Positions 9,078 through 20,534 of a DNA stretch of 64,000 nt are shown here, one piece after another. The notes under the pieces are model-generated. The model was not told the origin of the DNA. It saw only the letters and a program-made list of their open reading frames with translations, and searched no databases. The stretch's first letter is position 1; each line of letters starts with the position of its first letter. The stretch is from Croceicoccus ponticola (GTDB lineage: Bacteria > Pseudomonadota > Alphaproteobacteria > Sphingomonadales > Sphingomonadaceae). A program made the translations under genes and the position numbers. The stretch lies in contig NZ_RXOL01000005.1 in assembly GCF_004004515.1 (NCBI RefSeq), forward strand, positions 62,001 through 126,000, in the 5' to 3' direction.

Positions 9078-9507
9078 GCTGCTCCGCTTCCGCGACGACG
9101 AACCGTCTGAAAGCCCCGCCGTCACCGTCGACAGCTTTGGCGATCAGTCGAACGCCGGTGCCGTCCGCATCGAGCCGGGCGACGATGCGCGCGAACTCCT
9201 GCCGCACCTGGCGCATGTCAGGCGCGTTGAGATCAACTTCCCCGTGTTCGGCGACGGACGCGGCTATTCGGCAGCGCGCATCCTGCGCGAAGCCGGGTTC
9301 GAAGGCGAAATCCGCGCCGTGGGTGATGTGGCCGTCGACCAGCTGGCCTATATGCGCCGGTGCGGGTTCGACGCTTTTCAGCCCGACAAGGCAATGAACG
9401 ACGCCGATGTCGAAGTCGCGCTGTCGCGGTGGGACGACGTGTACCAGAAGACCACCGACGGCCTTACGCCGATCTGGGCGCTTCGCCATGGCAACGCGGA
9501 TGTCTGA
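9070..9507 (+). CDS. DUF934 protein of the sulfite-reductase operon
   Basis: A 145-residue cytoplasmic protein of the DUF934 family, typified by VRRVEINFPVFGDGRGYSAARILRE near the middle and by the RCGFDAFQ segment. Its ATG lies inside the last codons of the reductase gene (overlap of 8 bases). DUF934 proteins are found almost only beside cysI/cysH; their biochemical role is not established. The conserved Arg/Asp-rich segment and the operon position suggest a helper for sulfite reductase. Confidence 0.88.
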   Translation: MVELLRFRDDEPSESPAVTVDSFGDQSNAGAVRIEPGDDARELLPHLAHVRRVEINFPVFGDGRGYSAARILREAGFEGEIRAVGDVAVDQLAYMRRCGFDAFQPDKAMNDADVEVALSRWDDVYQKTTDGLTPIWALRHGNADV

Positions 9508-10294
9508 AGCCGCTCGCCGCCTGGATCGGATCGACACTGCTGCGCGCTTTACCGCCGACGATGCCGCCGCGCTAAACGCGCGTTATGCGGACGCGTCGGC
9601 GGAAGATATCCTGCGCGCCGTGCTGGTGGACGGCGTGGCGGGCCGGGTGGCGCTGGTTTCCAGCTTCGGCGCGGAAAGCTCGGTCCTGCTGCATCTGACC
9701 TCGAAGGTCGATGCGAACGCGCCCGTGCTGTTCCTCGAAACCGGGAAGCACTTTCCCGAAACGCTGGCTTATCGCGATTTGTTGGTTGAAAAGTTCGGCC
9801 TAACCAACCTGATCAACCTTGTGTCCGATGCCGAGACGCTGGCGACCAAGGACGAAAGCGGACTGCGCTGGTCATACGATCCCGACGGGTGCTGCGAAAT
9901 ACGCAAGGTGATCCCGCTTGCCCGCGCGCTGGCGAATTATGATGCGTCGATCACAGGTCGCAAGGCGTTCCAGTCGACCACCCGCGCCGATTTGCCGATT
10001 TTCGAAATCGACACATCCGACGCCGAAGGGCGTCTGAAGGTCAATCCGCTGATCGGATGGAGCCGCGAGGACCTGATCGCCTATATGGACAAACAGGAAT
10101 TGCCGCCGCATCCGCTGGTGGCGCAGGGCTATCCGTCGATCGGCTGCATGCCATGCACCAGCACCGTCGCGCCAGGCGAAGATCCCCGTTCGGGTCGCTG
10201 GCGTGGGTGGGACAAGACCGAATGCGGCATCCATCAGGTCCCAGGCCTGACCGATGACGGCGACCTGCCGCCCGAGTTCGATCCGGTCTTCTAA
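9488..10294 (+). CDS. cysH: Phosphoadenylyl/adenylyl-sulfate reductase (4Fe-4S type)
   Basis: The 268-residue enzyme reduces activated sulfate (APS or PAPS) to sulfite with thioredoxin. It has the P-loop-like SSFGAESSVLLH motif. The cysteines C135-C136 (GCCEIRK) and C220-x2-C223 (GCMPC) form the four-Cys cluster site of the [4Fe-4S] enzymes, and the catalytic Cys is C246 in ECGIH. The four-Cys cluster is usually associated with APS use. Either ATG 9488 or ATG 9500 could start it; both overlap the DUF934 stop. It closes the sulfate-to-sulfide operon. Confidence 0.92.
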   Translation: MATRMSEAARRLDRIDTAARFTADDAAALNARYADASAEDILRAVLVDGVAGRVALVSSFGAESSVLLHLTSKVDANAPVLFLETGKHFPETLAYRDLLVEKFGLTNLINLVSDAETLATKDESGLRWSYDPDGCCEIRKVIPLARALANYDASITGRKAFQSTTRADLPIFEIDTSDAEGRLKVNPLIGWSREDLIAYMDKQELPPHPLVAQGYPSIGCMPCTSTVAPGEDPRSGRWRGWDKTECGIHQVPGLTDDGDLPPEFDPVF

Positions 10295-10305
10295 AGCCCA
10301 GTGAA

Positions 10306-11214
10306 TCAGAGCCAGCCCGCCGCGCGATACCACGCGGCGGTCTGCTTCAGCCCTTCGCGCGTGTCGATGCGCGGCAGCCAGAACGCGGGCGGCGGCTGGC
10401 TGTCGGGCGTGACCACCCAATCGGGATGGACCATGTAATTCGCGCGGTCAGGCGTCAGTTTCGCATTCGCGCCGCGAACCATCCGATCGATCCGCGCCGC
10501 GCCCTTCACCAGCGCGGCGGGCATGGAGAGCGGGATCACCTTGCAGCCCATGGCATCGCCGATGGCACGGGCCATGTCGCCATGACGCCAGCCGCCGTCG
10601 GTACCGTCATCGACTTCATAAACCTGTCCTGCATATAGCCCCCCATCGGTGGCCAGCGCCAGCAACAGCGCGGCAAGATCGGACACGTGGATCATCGATG
10701 CGCGACCTTCGGGCGGAAGCGGGACGATGCCCAGCCGTGCCGCCTTGAACAGTTCGAACATCTCGGTATCGCGCGGGCCGTAAATCGCGGGCGGGCGCAC
10801 GATGGTGCAGGCAAGATCGCTGTTTTCGACCGCGACTTCGCCGCCGAACTTGGACTTGCCGTAATCGGACAGCATGGGCTCGCGCGCCGAAAGCGAAGAG
10901 ACATGGACGAAACGACCGACACCCGCCGCTGCCGCCGCCGCGAGCGTCGCTTTCGTCCCGGTGACGTTGCCCGCGACGAACCCCGCCTTGTCCGGAGCGT
11001 TGACGACGCCAGCGACATGGACGACCGCATCGGCGCCATCGCACACCGACAACAGCGCCGTTTGCGTCGCGAGATCGCCGCGTACCCAGGTCACGCCCGC
11101 CCGCTCCGCCTGTTCACGGCGAGTCAGCGCGCGAATCTCGTGCCCCTGTTCCAGCGCAAGGTCGAGCAGGGTCGAGCCGACAAAGCCCGTCGCCCCGGTC
11201 AGCCCGATGATCAC
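10306..11214 (-). CDS. NAD(P)-dependent epimerase/dehydratase (extended SDR)
   Basis: The 302-residue protein has the N-terminal Rossmann motif GLTGATGFVGSTL and the active-site pair Y...K in SDYGKSKFGGE, preceded by the SSLSAREP serine segment. This marks the extended short-chain dehydrogenases that act on nucleotide sugars or similar compounds; the substrate is unknown. I choose a GTG start (11212-11214) because it overlaps the proB stop and places the Rossmann motif at the very N-terminus; the frame upstream is proB antiframe only. Confidence 0.85.
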   Translation of the reverse strand: MIIGLTGATGFVGSTLLDLALEQGHEIRALTRREQAERAGVTWVRGDLATQTALLSVCDGADAVVHVAGVVNAPDKAGFVAGNVTGTKATLAAAAAAGVGRFVHVSSLSAREPMLSDYGKSKFGGEVAVENSDLACTIVRPPAIYGPRDTEMFELFKAARLGIVPLPPEGRASMIHVSDLAALLLALATDGGLYAGQVYEVDDGTDGGWRHGDMARAIGDAMGCKVIPLSMPAALVKGAARIDRMVRGANAKLTPDRANYMVHPDWVVTPDSQPPPAFWLPRIDTREGLKQTAAWYRAAGWL

Positions 11215-12350
11215 AGCAGCACCATCTGGTCGCGGTGGATGACCGCGTTGCGCGGGGCATAGCCCAGCAGATCGGCCTGTTCGTCGGTATGTCGGCCCAT
11301 GATCGCGGCGCATTCGGCGGCGTCGTATTCGGCCAGCCCCTTGGCCAGCGCCGTGCCGCCGTGGCCGCGCACCTCGACCACGTCGCCCCGCGCGAATTCG
11401 CCCGCAACGGCGGTGACGCCCTTGGCCAGCAGGCTGCGTCCTGCAAGCAGGGCCCCTGCCGCGCCCTCGTCCACGGTCAGCACGCCCTTGATCTTCATCC
11501 GCCCGCCGAGCCACGCCTTGCGCCCGCGATCGCGACGGCGGGGCAGGAACAGCGTGCCGATCCCGCCATCCAGCGCCCGCGATATGGGCGATGGATGCGT
11601 GCCGTTGATGATGGCCAGCGCGATCCCTGCGCGCTCCGCGATTTCGGCTGCCTGAAGCTTCGACGTCATGCCGCCCGATCCCAGCCCCGAATCCGAACCG
11701 CCGTCGGCCATCGCGTGGATTTCGTCGGTCACGCCGCGCACCAGCGGTATCATCCGCGCGAGGGGGTCTCTTGGATTGCGGTCGTAAAGACCGTCAATGT
11801 CGGACAGCAGCAGCACCGCGTCCGCCCGCCCCGCCTGCGCCACGCGCGCGGCCAGCCGGTCGTTGTCGCCAAAACGGATTTCCTGTGTCGCGACCGAATC
11901 GTTTTCGTTCACCACCGGCACCGCGCCCGCGTCGAGCAAGCGGCCCAGCGTCGCCGATGCGTTGAGGTATCGCCGCCTGTCTTCAAGATCGTCGAGCGTG
12001 AGCAGCAATTGCGCGGCGGTAAGGCCCTGCATGCCCAGCAGTTCGGCCCACAGCCCGCCCAGTTCGATCTGTCCCACGGCGGCGGCGGCCTGTGCATCGG
12101 CAAGGCTGCCGCGTCCGCCCTTTGGCAGTCCCAGCCGCGCCGCGCCCAGCGCGATCGCGCCCGACGATACGACGATGACCCGCTGCCCACGCGCGTGTGC
12201 GGCTGCGATTTCCGCCGTCAGGTCGGCCAGCCATTCACGCCGCGGTTGCCCGTCCGGCCCGACCAGCAGGGCAGACCCTACCTTGATGACGACGCGCCCG
12301 CACACCGTGGGGCGGGCAAGATCGGCAAGATTGGCGATTGTCTCGGTCAT
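11211..12350 (-). CDS. proB: Glutamate 5-kinase
   Basis: ProB phosphorylates glutamate to gamma-glutamyl phosphate, the first step of proline synthesis. The 379-residue protein has the amino-acid kinase domain (VVIKVGSALLVG near residue 20, SSGAIALGAARLGL, NENDSVATQEIRFGDND) and a C-terminal PUA domain (from about residue 285, GVLTVDEGAAGALLAGRSLL). The length matches the PUA-bearing bacterial type. It lies between obgE and the epimerase gene on the same strand, and its TGA overlaps the epimerase GTG. proA is not in the window. Confidence 0.94.
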   Translation of the reverse strand: MTETIANLADLARPTVCGRVVIKVGSALLVGPDGQPRREWLADLTAEIAAAHARGQRVIVVSSGAIALGAARLGLPKGGRGSLADAQAAAAVGQIELGGLWAELLGMQGLTAAQLLLTLDDLEDRRRYLNASATLGRLLDAGAVPVVNENDSVATQEIRFGDNDRLAARVAQAGRADAVLLLSDIDGLYDRNPRDPLARMIPLVRGVTDEIHAMADGGSDSGLGSGGMTSKLQAAEIAERAGIALAIINGTHPSPISRALDGGIGTLFLPRRRDRGRKAWLGGRMKIKGVLTVDEGAAGALLAGRSLLAKGVTAVAGEFARGDVVEVRGHGGTALAKGLAEYDAAECAAIMGRHTDEQADLLGYAPRNAVIHRDQMVLL

Positions 12351-12395
12351 GGCAGCGCGCGCTCTACGCCAAGCGCGCGCTTTGGGGAAGCACCG

Positions 12396-15009
<2,614 letters not shown>

Positions 15010-15106
15010 CGCCGCCAAGCCTAACGGCATGCGCTACGAGGTCAAAGGGTTGACCCGCGACACGCGCGAGGCGAGGCTTTGCAGTACGCCAAATTCGGGA
15101 GTATCG

Positions 15107-16600
15107 ATGTCAGTCAGCGGCCCCTTTATCCTCGCGATCGATCAGGGGACCACATCGACCCGGTCGATCCTGTTCGACAGCCGCCTGACGCGCATTTCCG
15201 CATCTCAGCGTGAGATCGGACAATGCTATCCGCGACCCGGCTGGGTCGAACACGATGCCGACGAAATCTGGACCAGCACGCTGGCAACCGCCCGCCGCGC
15301 CGTGGCGCAGGCAGGCGTGCTGGCAGCAGACATCGCCGCGATCGGCATAACCAATCAGCGCGAAACGGTCGTCGTCTGGGACCGTGCGACCGGCGCGCCC
15401 ATCCACAAGGCAATCGTCTGGCAGGACCGGCGAACGGCCAGCGTGTGCGAAGCGTTGCGCAGCGGCGGTCACGAACAGGCGGTGCGCGATGCGACCGGAC
15501 TGCTGCTCGACCCCTATTTTTCGGCCACCAAGATCGCCTGGCTACTCGATGAAGTGCCCGGTGCGCGTGCAAGGGCCGAACGCGGCGAGCTCGCATTCGG
15601 CACCATCGACTGCTTCCTGTTGTGGCGGCTCACTGGCGGTAGGGTCCACGCGACCGACGCTACCAACGCCAGCCGCACGCTGCTGTTCGATCTCCAGTCA
15701 GGCGACTGGAATGAAACGCTGTGCGACCTGTTCCGCGTTCCGCCTTCGCTACTGCCTCGCGTCGGTGGGAATGCCGAGATCTATGGGACGACGGACCGCG
15801 ACCTGCTGGGCGCGGCCATTCCGGTAGCGGGCATGGCGGGCGATCAGCAGGCCGCGTTGTTCGGGCAGGCCTGTTTTTATCCAGGCATGGTCAAATCGAC
15901 ATATGGCACCGGCTGTTTTGCGGTGATGAACACGAGTGACACCCCACTTCGTTCCAATAATCGTCTGCTGACGACAGTTGCCTATCGATTGGGGAATGAA
16001 ACGACATTTGCGCTCGAAGGGTCGATTTTCATCGCCGGCGCAGCGATCAAATGGCTGCGCGACAACCTCGGCATAGTCGACAGCGCGGCGCAGAGCGCGG
16101 ACCTTGCCGCATCGATTCCCGACAACGACGGGGTGTACATGGTGCCCGCCTTCACCGGTCTGGGCGCGCCGCACTGGGATCCGCACGCGCGCGCTGCGCT
16201 TTCGGGCATGACGCTAGGCACCACCCGCGCCCACATCGCTCGCGCGGCATTGGAAGCGGTGGCTTACCAGACGATGGACCTTGTCGCGGCAATGACCGCG
16301 GACGGCGCGCCCGCGCCCGATGTCATGCGGGTGGATGGCGGCATGGCGGCCAACGACTGGTTCTGCGGGTTCCTGGCCGACATGCTGGCCACGCGGGTCG
16401 ACCGCCCGGTCGAACTGGAAACGACCGCACGCGGCGCGGCGGCGCTGGCCGGACTTGGCGTCGGCATATTTCCCGACCTTGCCGCGATCGAGGCGATTTC
16501 GAATTTCGATCGCAGTTTCGAACCGGGAATGGAAAACGCAGAACGCGAAGCCAACGCCAAGGGTTGGCAGTGCGCGCTGGCAGGAGTGCTGAACAATTGA
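15107..16600 (+). CDS. glpK: Glycerol kinase
   Basis: GlpK phosphorylates glycerol to glycerol-3-phosphate. The 497-residue FGGY-family protein begins [17 protein letters not shown] and has the [23 protein letters not shown] and [11 protein letters not shown] segments of glycerol kinases; the FGGY signature [18 protein letters not shown] lies at about residues 342-359. GGGAG lies five bases before the ATG at 15107, which decides the start. It is divergent from glpD, so the pair makes a complete glycerol catabolic step. No facilitator gene (glpF) is nearby. Confidence 0.95.
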   Translation: MSVSGPFILAIDQGTTSTRSILFDSRLTRISASQREIGQCYPRPGWVEHDADEIWTSTLATARRAVAQAGVLAADIAAIGITNQRETVVVWDRATGAPIHKAIVWQDRRTASVCEALRSGGHEQAVRDATGLLLDPYFSATKIAWLLDEVPGARARAERGELAFGTIDCFLLWRLTGGRVHATDATNASRTLLFDLQSGDWNETLCDLFRVPPSLLPRVGGNAEIYGTTDRDLLGAAIPVAGMAGDQQAALFGQACFYPGMVKSTYGTGCFAVMNTSDTPLRSNNRLLTTVAYRLGNETTFALEGSIFIAGAAIKWLRDNLGIVDSAAQSADLAASIPDNDGVYMVPAFTGLGAPHWDPHARAALSGMTLGTTRAHIARAALEAVAYQTMDLVAAMTADGAPAPDVMRVDGGMAANDWFCGFLADMLATRVDRPVELETTARGAAALAGLGVGIFPDLAAIEAISNFDRSFEPGMENAEREANAKGWQCALAGVLNN

Positions 16601-16627
16601 CCCGGTCAGGGTGCCTGCCCGCAAAAG

Positions 16628-17530
16628 CTATGCCGACATAGCTTCGCCTTCGTTGCATGGGGTCAGCATGACGATCGCGCCTTCTGCGCCATAGGCACCG
16701 TGTAGCTGCACCATCGACAACTTCGCATGGGCGACGCTGCCGCTATTGCTGAGGAAACCCACCTGCATCCGTTCGGGATCCCCACCTTGCAGCACCGATT
16801 CGAGGAGATCGCGGAACCGGGCGCGATGATCCCGCATCACGAGGTCCGACAGAGTGATGCCGACAAGGCGCTGTGCGTCGAGTTGCACCATGCGGCTAAA
16901 GGGTTCGTCGCTGCGTTCGATCGTGCCGCGAACCGAAAGCCGGACATAGCCCACATCGCCATGTACGACCATCGCCGCAAGGATCGCGGCTTTGACGTCG
17001 GCCAGCCGGTGGCGTTGGACGTCTTCGGTAATATCGCGAAACATCAACACATTGGTCGTGCCGACGGGAAAGGATTGAAACCGCAACCATGCCCCGTTGT
17101 TAAAGGGCGAAGGGATGTCTGCCGCGCTCGGTTCTCCACCGATGACAGTTCGGCGCGCGTGGACTTCCATCAATGACCCTGAAACAGCCGGCAATGCTTC
17201 GGTCAACAGGCGACCGACGAGTTCGGACGTCGGTTTGCGGCAGACTGCACCGGCAACCCTGTTCGCGTATTCTATGCGCAGATCTTCTCCGCAGATCATC
17301 AGCGCTTCGTCGATCCACTCCGACAATCCGATCAGGTCGCCGGGGTTGGCGCCACTGCGCGCGCGTTTGGGCTGGGCTAACTCTTGGAATTCGGCGGCAT
17401 CGACAAGCACATGTGTAGCGCGCCCATGATTGGTGATGGTGACGGGATTTTTGCTGGCTACGTCACGCCAGTACGAAAAGGACCGGACGACTTCGGCCGC
17501 CGTTGCGGTAATCGATGGAGCATCGTTCAT
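16628..17530 (-). CDS. PAS-domain sensor with Phd/YefM-like N-terminus
   Basis: The 300-residue protein opens with about 53 residues (TAAEVVRSFSYWRDVASKNPVTITNHGRATHVLVDAAEF) that resemble the DNA-binding fold of Phd/YefM antitoxins. Two PAS-like regions follow, one at about 68-175 (MICGEDLRIEYANRVAG) and a second at about 185-290 (GTIERSDEPFSRMVQLD). There is no kinase, GGDEF or toxin domain and no toxin gene beside it. It may be a ligand-responsive DNA-binding regulator. It converges on glpK from the other strand. Confidence 0.75.
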   Translation of the reverse strand: MNDAPSITATAAEVVRSFSYWRDVASKNPVTITNHGRATHVLVDAAEFQELAQPKRARSGANPGDLIGLSEWIDEALMICGEDLRIEYANRVAGAVCRKPTSELVGRLLTEALPAVSGSLMEVHARRTVIGGEPSAADIPSPFNNGAWLRFQSFPVGTTNVLMFRDITEDVQRHRLADVKAAILAAMVVHGDVGYVRLSVRGTIERSDEPFSRMVQLDAQRLVGITLSDLVMRDHRARFRDLLESVLQGGDPERMQVGFLSNSGSVAHAKLSMVQLHGAYGAEGAIVMLTPCNEGEAMSA

Positions 17531-18063
17531 CGTTCACTCCGCCGCGGCCGGGACTGCTCCCGCTCCGGCTATTCAGGAATCACCTTTACGACCTGATCCG
17601 AGGCTATCACGTTCCGCGCAAGTTATGCAAAACACTTGGCCCTTGTTAGTACATCTACGAACTGGCCGGCTGAAATTGTCGTCACTTTTTTATTAAAAAT
17701 CCGCAAGTTGCAAAATTTCACGAACGCCCTCTATGGGTCGCATTATCCGCCGAGCATGTGTGTTTTGCGTACTTTCTTTGCGCGAAACATCGGTGCCGAA
17801 GTATCCGGGAAGACCAACTCCCCCCCGACGCCGGCAAGGAGATTGAGACGCTCGCCAATCAATGAATGAACTTTGGGGGAGCTCACACATCCGCGGCCTT
17901 TGAATCGACCGCATGTCCATTTGCGGACAATCGGACCGCGGGAAATTTTTTTCAGAGTGACTGGCGAAAATGCCTGTCTTGCGGCACGGACCAAAGTGCT
18001 ATTTCGCCACGACAGAATTCCATGCAGACAACGACGCAAATCACATCGAACGAGAGGATCGCG
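17531..18063. other. Intergenic region, 533 bp, promoters only
   Basis: No convincing gene was found here. The left part is AT-rich (around 17,680-17,710) and may hold the promoter of the PAS gene. The right part, from about 17,985, holds the operator-like motif and a GAGAGGA ribosome site for the cytochrome gene. Open frames that run through this stretch lack codon bias and homology to anything I recognise. Confidence 0.6.
17990..18002 (+). promoter_or_regulatory. Operator-like motif upstream of the lipoprotein cytochrome
   Basis: ACCAAAGTGCTAT lies 62 bases before the cytochrome c start. It differs by one base from the copy at 19692 and belongs to the set of five described in the findings. 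Function is inferred from its repeated position in front of PQQ-locus genes. Confidence 0.55.
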
Positions 18064-18648
18064 ATGCGCAAGGCACCCATCACCATCGTCACTACCCTGG
18101 CTCTTGCGCTGGCGGCCTGTTCAGGCGGCAGCGAAGACACGGCCGAAACGCCCGCCACCGCCGAAACGGCAGAGGCTGCCGAAGTCGTCGCGACCGATGC
18201 CACGATCGAGGCAACGGCAACGGATCCCGCGGTCGAAGCAAGCCCCGAAGCAACAGCATCGGCGAAACCGACGCCGGAACCCACCAAAGAAGTCGCCAAG
18301 GCGCCCGAGGCGAAGCCCGAACCTACGCCCGCAAAGGTCGAAGTCGCATCGGCAGAACCGCCGGCCTCCTATGCCCGTTGCGCCGTTTGCCACACCGCGA
18401 ACAAGGGCGGCGAGAACAAGCTCGGCCCCAATCTCTACGGCACATATGGCAAGGCCGCGGGCGTCCATTCCAGCTTTAACTATTCCACCGCGCTCAAGGA
18501 TTCGGGCGTCACCTGGACCGACCAGAATCTCCATGCCTGGCTAGAAAATCCGCGCACGCTCATTCCGGGCAATCGCATGAGCTTCCCGGGTTTGAAGGAT
18601 GCCGCAAAGCGTCAGGAAATCATCGACTACCTCAAGAAACAGCGCTGA
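18064..18648 (+). CDS. Membrane-anchored lipoprotein cytochrome c
   Basis: The 194-residue protein has a lipoprotein signal peptide (lipobox LAAC, lipidated Cys at residue 19), then a low-complexity Ala/Glu/Thr/Pro linker of about 80 residues, then a class I cytochrome c domain. The haem motif is C106-A-V-C109-H110 and the axial Met is in GNRMSFPG. The domain resembles mitochondrial-type cytochrome c2. The linker would let the haem domain reach from the membrane into the periplasm. It borders the PQQ locus and has the shared motif upstream, so it may carry electrons from the quinoprotein to the oxidase. Longer upstream frames are ignored because the signal peptide fixes the start. Confidence 0.88.
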   Translation: MRKAPITIVTTLALALAACSGGSEDTAETPATAETAEAAEVVATDATIEATATDPAVEASPEATASAKPTPEPTKEVAKAPEAKPEPTPAKVEVASAEPPASYARCAVCHTANKGGENKLGPNLYGTYGKAAGVHSSFNYSTALKDSGVTWTDQNLHAWLENPRTLIPGNRMSFPGLKDAAKRQEIIDYLKKQR

Positions 18649-18666
18649 CCCGCATCTGCCTGATCG

Positions 18667-18704
18667 AAAAAAGGCCCGGCCGGATGATCCCGCCGGGCCT
18701 TTTT
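18667..18704. terminator. Rho-independent terminator, probably bidirectional
   Basis: An A-run, then AAGGCCCGGC, an 11-base loop and GCCGGGCCTT followed by T residues. The stem of ten pairs lies between the convergent cytochrome c and EthD-like genes and could stop transcription from both sides. Confidence 0.88.
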
Positions 18705-18726
18705 GCTGCGCATCTTATAGGCAGGT

Positions 18727-19020
18727 TCACGTAGTTCGATAAAGCGAAGGCGTGATGTCGGTAAAATTGGCGACATCGGCCAGCACGCCAGCAGTGGCCG
18801 CAGAGCCAAGCGCCGCGTCGATCGCACCCTGATCGGCAAAAGCGATGCCGATCAGACACGCGAACGGCTGGGTGTCGTCAAAGGGCCACTCGATCTCCGC
18901 CCCGGTCATGCCCGCTTCGGTCCACGCATCGCCGACGATCGGGACATGCGTGGCCAGGTAATAGTCGCGGTCGAAGCGGCAGCCTTCGTGCCGCGGATAA
19001 TAGACGATCAGCTTGGCCAT
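18727..19020 (-). CDS. EthD-family small protein
   Basis: A 97-residue protein with the ferredoxin-like dimeric alpha/beta-barrel pattern of EthD: MAKLIVYYPRHEGCRFDRDYYLATHVPIV, containing the conserved Y-x-x-H-x-P segment. EthD-like proteins bind small hydrophobic ligands or assist oxidation pathways; the specific role is unknown. Its start lies inside the end of the CXXCW gene (13-base overlap), so it is translated from the same message as the second gene of that pair. Confidence 0.82.
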   Translation of the reverse strand: MAKLIVYYPRHEGCRFDRDYYLATHVPIVGDAWTEAGMTGAEIEWPFDDTQPFACLIGIAFADQGAIDAALGSAATAGVLADVANFTDITPSLYRTT

Positions 19021-19664
19021 GGATTAAGGTCCTTTTCCTGGTTTTCGTTCGCAATCGCCACTGGTTCGGCGACGACGAGCGGCCCAGCCTTGCGCCAGCC
19101 TTCGATCCCTTCGGCCAGCCACCAGATGTTGTCGTGCCCTTCTGCGGCAAGTCTGCGCGCCGCGTTCCAGCCCATCCAGCAGTCGGTACGACAAAAGAGA
19201 ATTACGGGCAGATGCCGGTGCTTCCTGCGTGCGCGAACGACTTCGGCGACCAACCCTTGCCACAAAACCGGGTCGGACGGCCGGCGGCCCGCCTCCGGAT
19301 GCCAGGTGGCGCCGGGGATCGTTTGGTGCTCTGCGGCCAGCCGCCATGTTCCTGTGGCAGGATCGCGCACGCCGCCTTCTGCGGGCAGAACATCGATGAA
19401 CAGGGCATCGCGACCCGGTTTGAGCAATTGCGCTGCGGGCAATGCAAGCCGCGCCGCAGGCTTGGGATCGCGATCGACCGGGGCACGGTACCGCGCATCG
19501 CGGTAGCCTTCTCCATCGAAGTCCGCCGATTCCGAATGGGACGCATCGATATTGACCGAATCGAGACTGGCTGGCCTCGCTTCCGCACAGACATGCGCCG
19601 GACCGCCCATCGTCAACGCAGCACCCAGCAGCGCAAGGCCTTTGGGACGGACAAATCGGGACAT
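19008..19664 (-). CDS. PQQ-dependent catabolism-associated CXXCW rhodanese-like protein
   Basis: The 218-residue exported protein (signal peptide ends near residue 26, AHVCAEA) has a degenerate rhodanese-like domain with the signature C158-RTD-C162-W163 followed by MGWNAARRL. This fits the family of CXXCW-motif proteins encoded beside PQQ alcohol dehydrogenases. The role in the family is not known biochemically; its two cysteines suggest redox or persulfide chemistry with the SoxYZ-like carrier opposite. I start at the internal ATG 19662-19664 because it begins the signal peptide. Confidence 0.85.
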   Translation of the reverse strand: MSRFVRPKGLALLGAALTMGGPAHVCAEARPASLDSVNIDASHSESADFDGEGYRDARYRAPVDRDPKPAARLALPAAQLLKPGRDALFIDVLPAEGGVRDPATGTWRLAAEHQTIPGATWHPEAGRRPSDPVLWQGLVAEVVRARRKHRHLPVILFCRTDCWMGWNAARRLAAEGHDNIWWLAEGIEGWRKAGPLVVAEPVAIANENQEKDLNPWPS

Positions 19665-19691
19665 CTTCCGCGCTCTCCACTGCGAGGTAGG

Positions 19692-19704
19692 ACCAAAGTG
19701 CAAT
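19692..19704 (+). promoter_or_regulatory. Operator-like motif between CXXCW and SoxYZ-like genes
   Basis: ACCAAAGTGCAAT, the cleanest copy of the motif shared by the PQQ locus. It lies 41 bases before the GTG of the SoxYZ-like gene and 27 bases from the start of the divergent CXXCW gene, so it could serve both. Confidence 0.6.
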
Positions 19705-19745
19705 GTGGACGAGAGCGGAGGTCGGTTACATAGGTCTTTAGTATC

Positions 19746-20534
19746 GTGCAGCTTTCACGCATCATCCTGCCCATGCTGGCTTTCGCTGCGACGCCGGCAT
19801 GGGCGGCGCCATTGCCGGCCGACCCGCTGGGTTCGCCGATGTGGGACTATCACGCTTCCCGGATTTTTGAGGGTGCCACGCTGGTTTTCGACGACCGGGT
19901 AAAGGTGATCCTGCCGGTGATCGCCGAAGACCAGCACGTCGTGCCCGTCACGGTCGACGCCCGCGCGCTCCAAGGGGTGCAGCGCATCATCCTCTTTGCC
20001 GACCTCAACCCCATTCCCGTCGCGATAGACTATCGCCCGTTGCAGGCAGCGCCTTTTGTGGCCACGCGGATCAAGCTCGACCAGCGCACGCCCGTTCGCG
20101 CCGCGGTACTGCTTGCCGACGGCGTCTGGCATGTCGCGGGCGGATGGATCGACGCAGCGGGCGGCGGTTGTTCCGCCCCTCCGGCCAGCCGTGTGCGCGG
20201 CGATTGGGCCGATCATCTGGGTGAAATGCGCGGCGCGGGCTGGGTGGACAAGGGCGGCATGCGCCTGCGCTTCGGGTTCCGACATCCGATGGACACGGGG
20301 CTGGTAGAAAGCATTCCCGCCTACAACATCGAGGAATTGGCCGTGACCGACGCCACGGGGGCGACGCTGGCGAAGATGACCATTTATGGATCGGTCGCCG
20401 AAGACCCGGCCTTCACGCTCGAAGTGCAGGGCGCGGATGGTCCGATGACCGTTGCCGCCCGCGATACGAGCGGACTGGAATTTAAAGGCAGCATCGCGGC
20501 GTCGAGCGGACAGAAACTGGTCGCAGCACAATAA
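19746..20534 (+). CDS. Quinoprotein-associated SoxYZ-like carrier
   Basis: The 262-residue exported protein starts at GTG and has a signal peptide ending at about AWAAP (residue 22). The N-terminal part resembles SoxY and the C-terminal part SoxZ (MRLRFGFRHPMDTGL..., a SoxZ-type immunoglobulin-like fold). SoxY carrier proteins hold substrate on a Cys; here a Cys lies in the linker-like segment GGGCSAPPAS. This fused carrier is a known companion of quinoprotein dehydrogenases. The stop overlaps the metallohydrolase start (TAATG), so they are coupled. Confidence 0.85.
   Translation: MQLSRIILPMLAFAATPAWAAPLPADPLGSPMWDYHASRIFEGATLVFDDRVKVILPVIAEDQHVVPVTVDARALQGVQRIILFADLNPIPVAIDYRPLQAAPFVATRIKLDQRTPVRAAVLLADGVWHVAGGWIDAAGGGCSAPPASRVRGDWADHLGEMRGAGWVDKGGMRLRFGFRHPMDTGLVESIPAYNIEELAVTDATGATLAKMTIYGSVAEDPAFTLEVQGADGPMTVAARDTSGLEFKGSIAASSGQKLVAAQ

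Noticed and set aside
7557-9125. 522-codon minus-strand frame
   Set aside because: Antisense to the sulfite reductase gene, which has its four cluster cysteines and operon overlaps.
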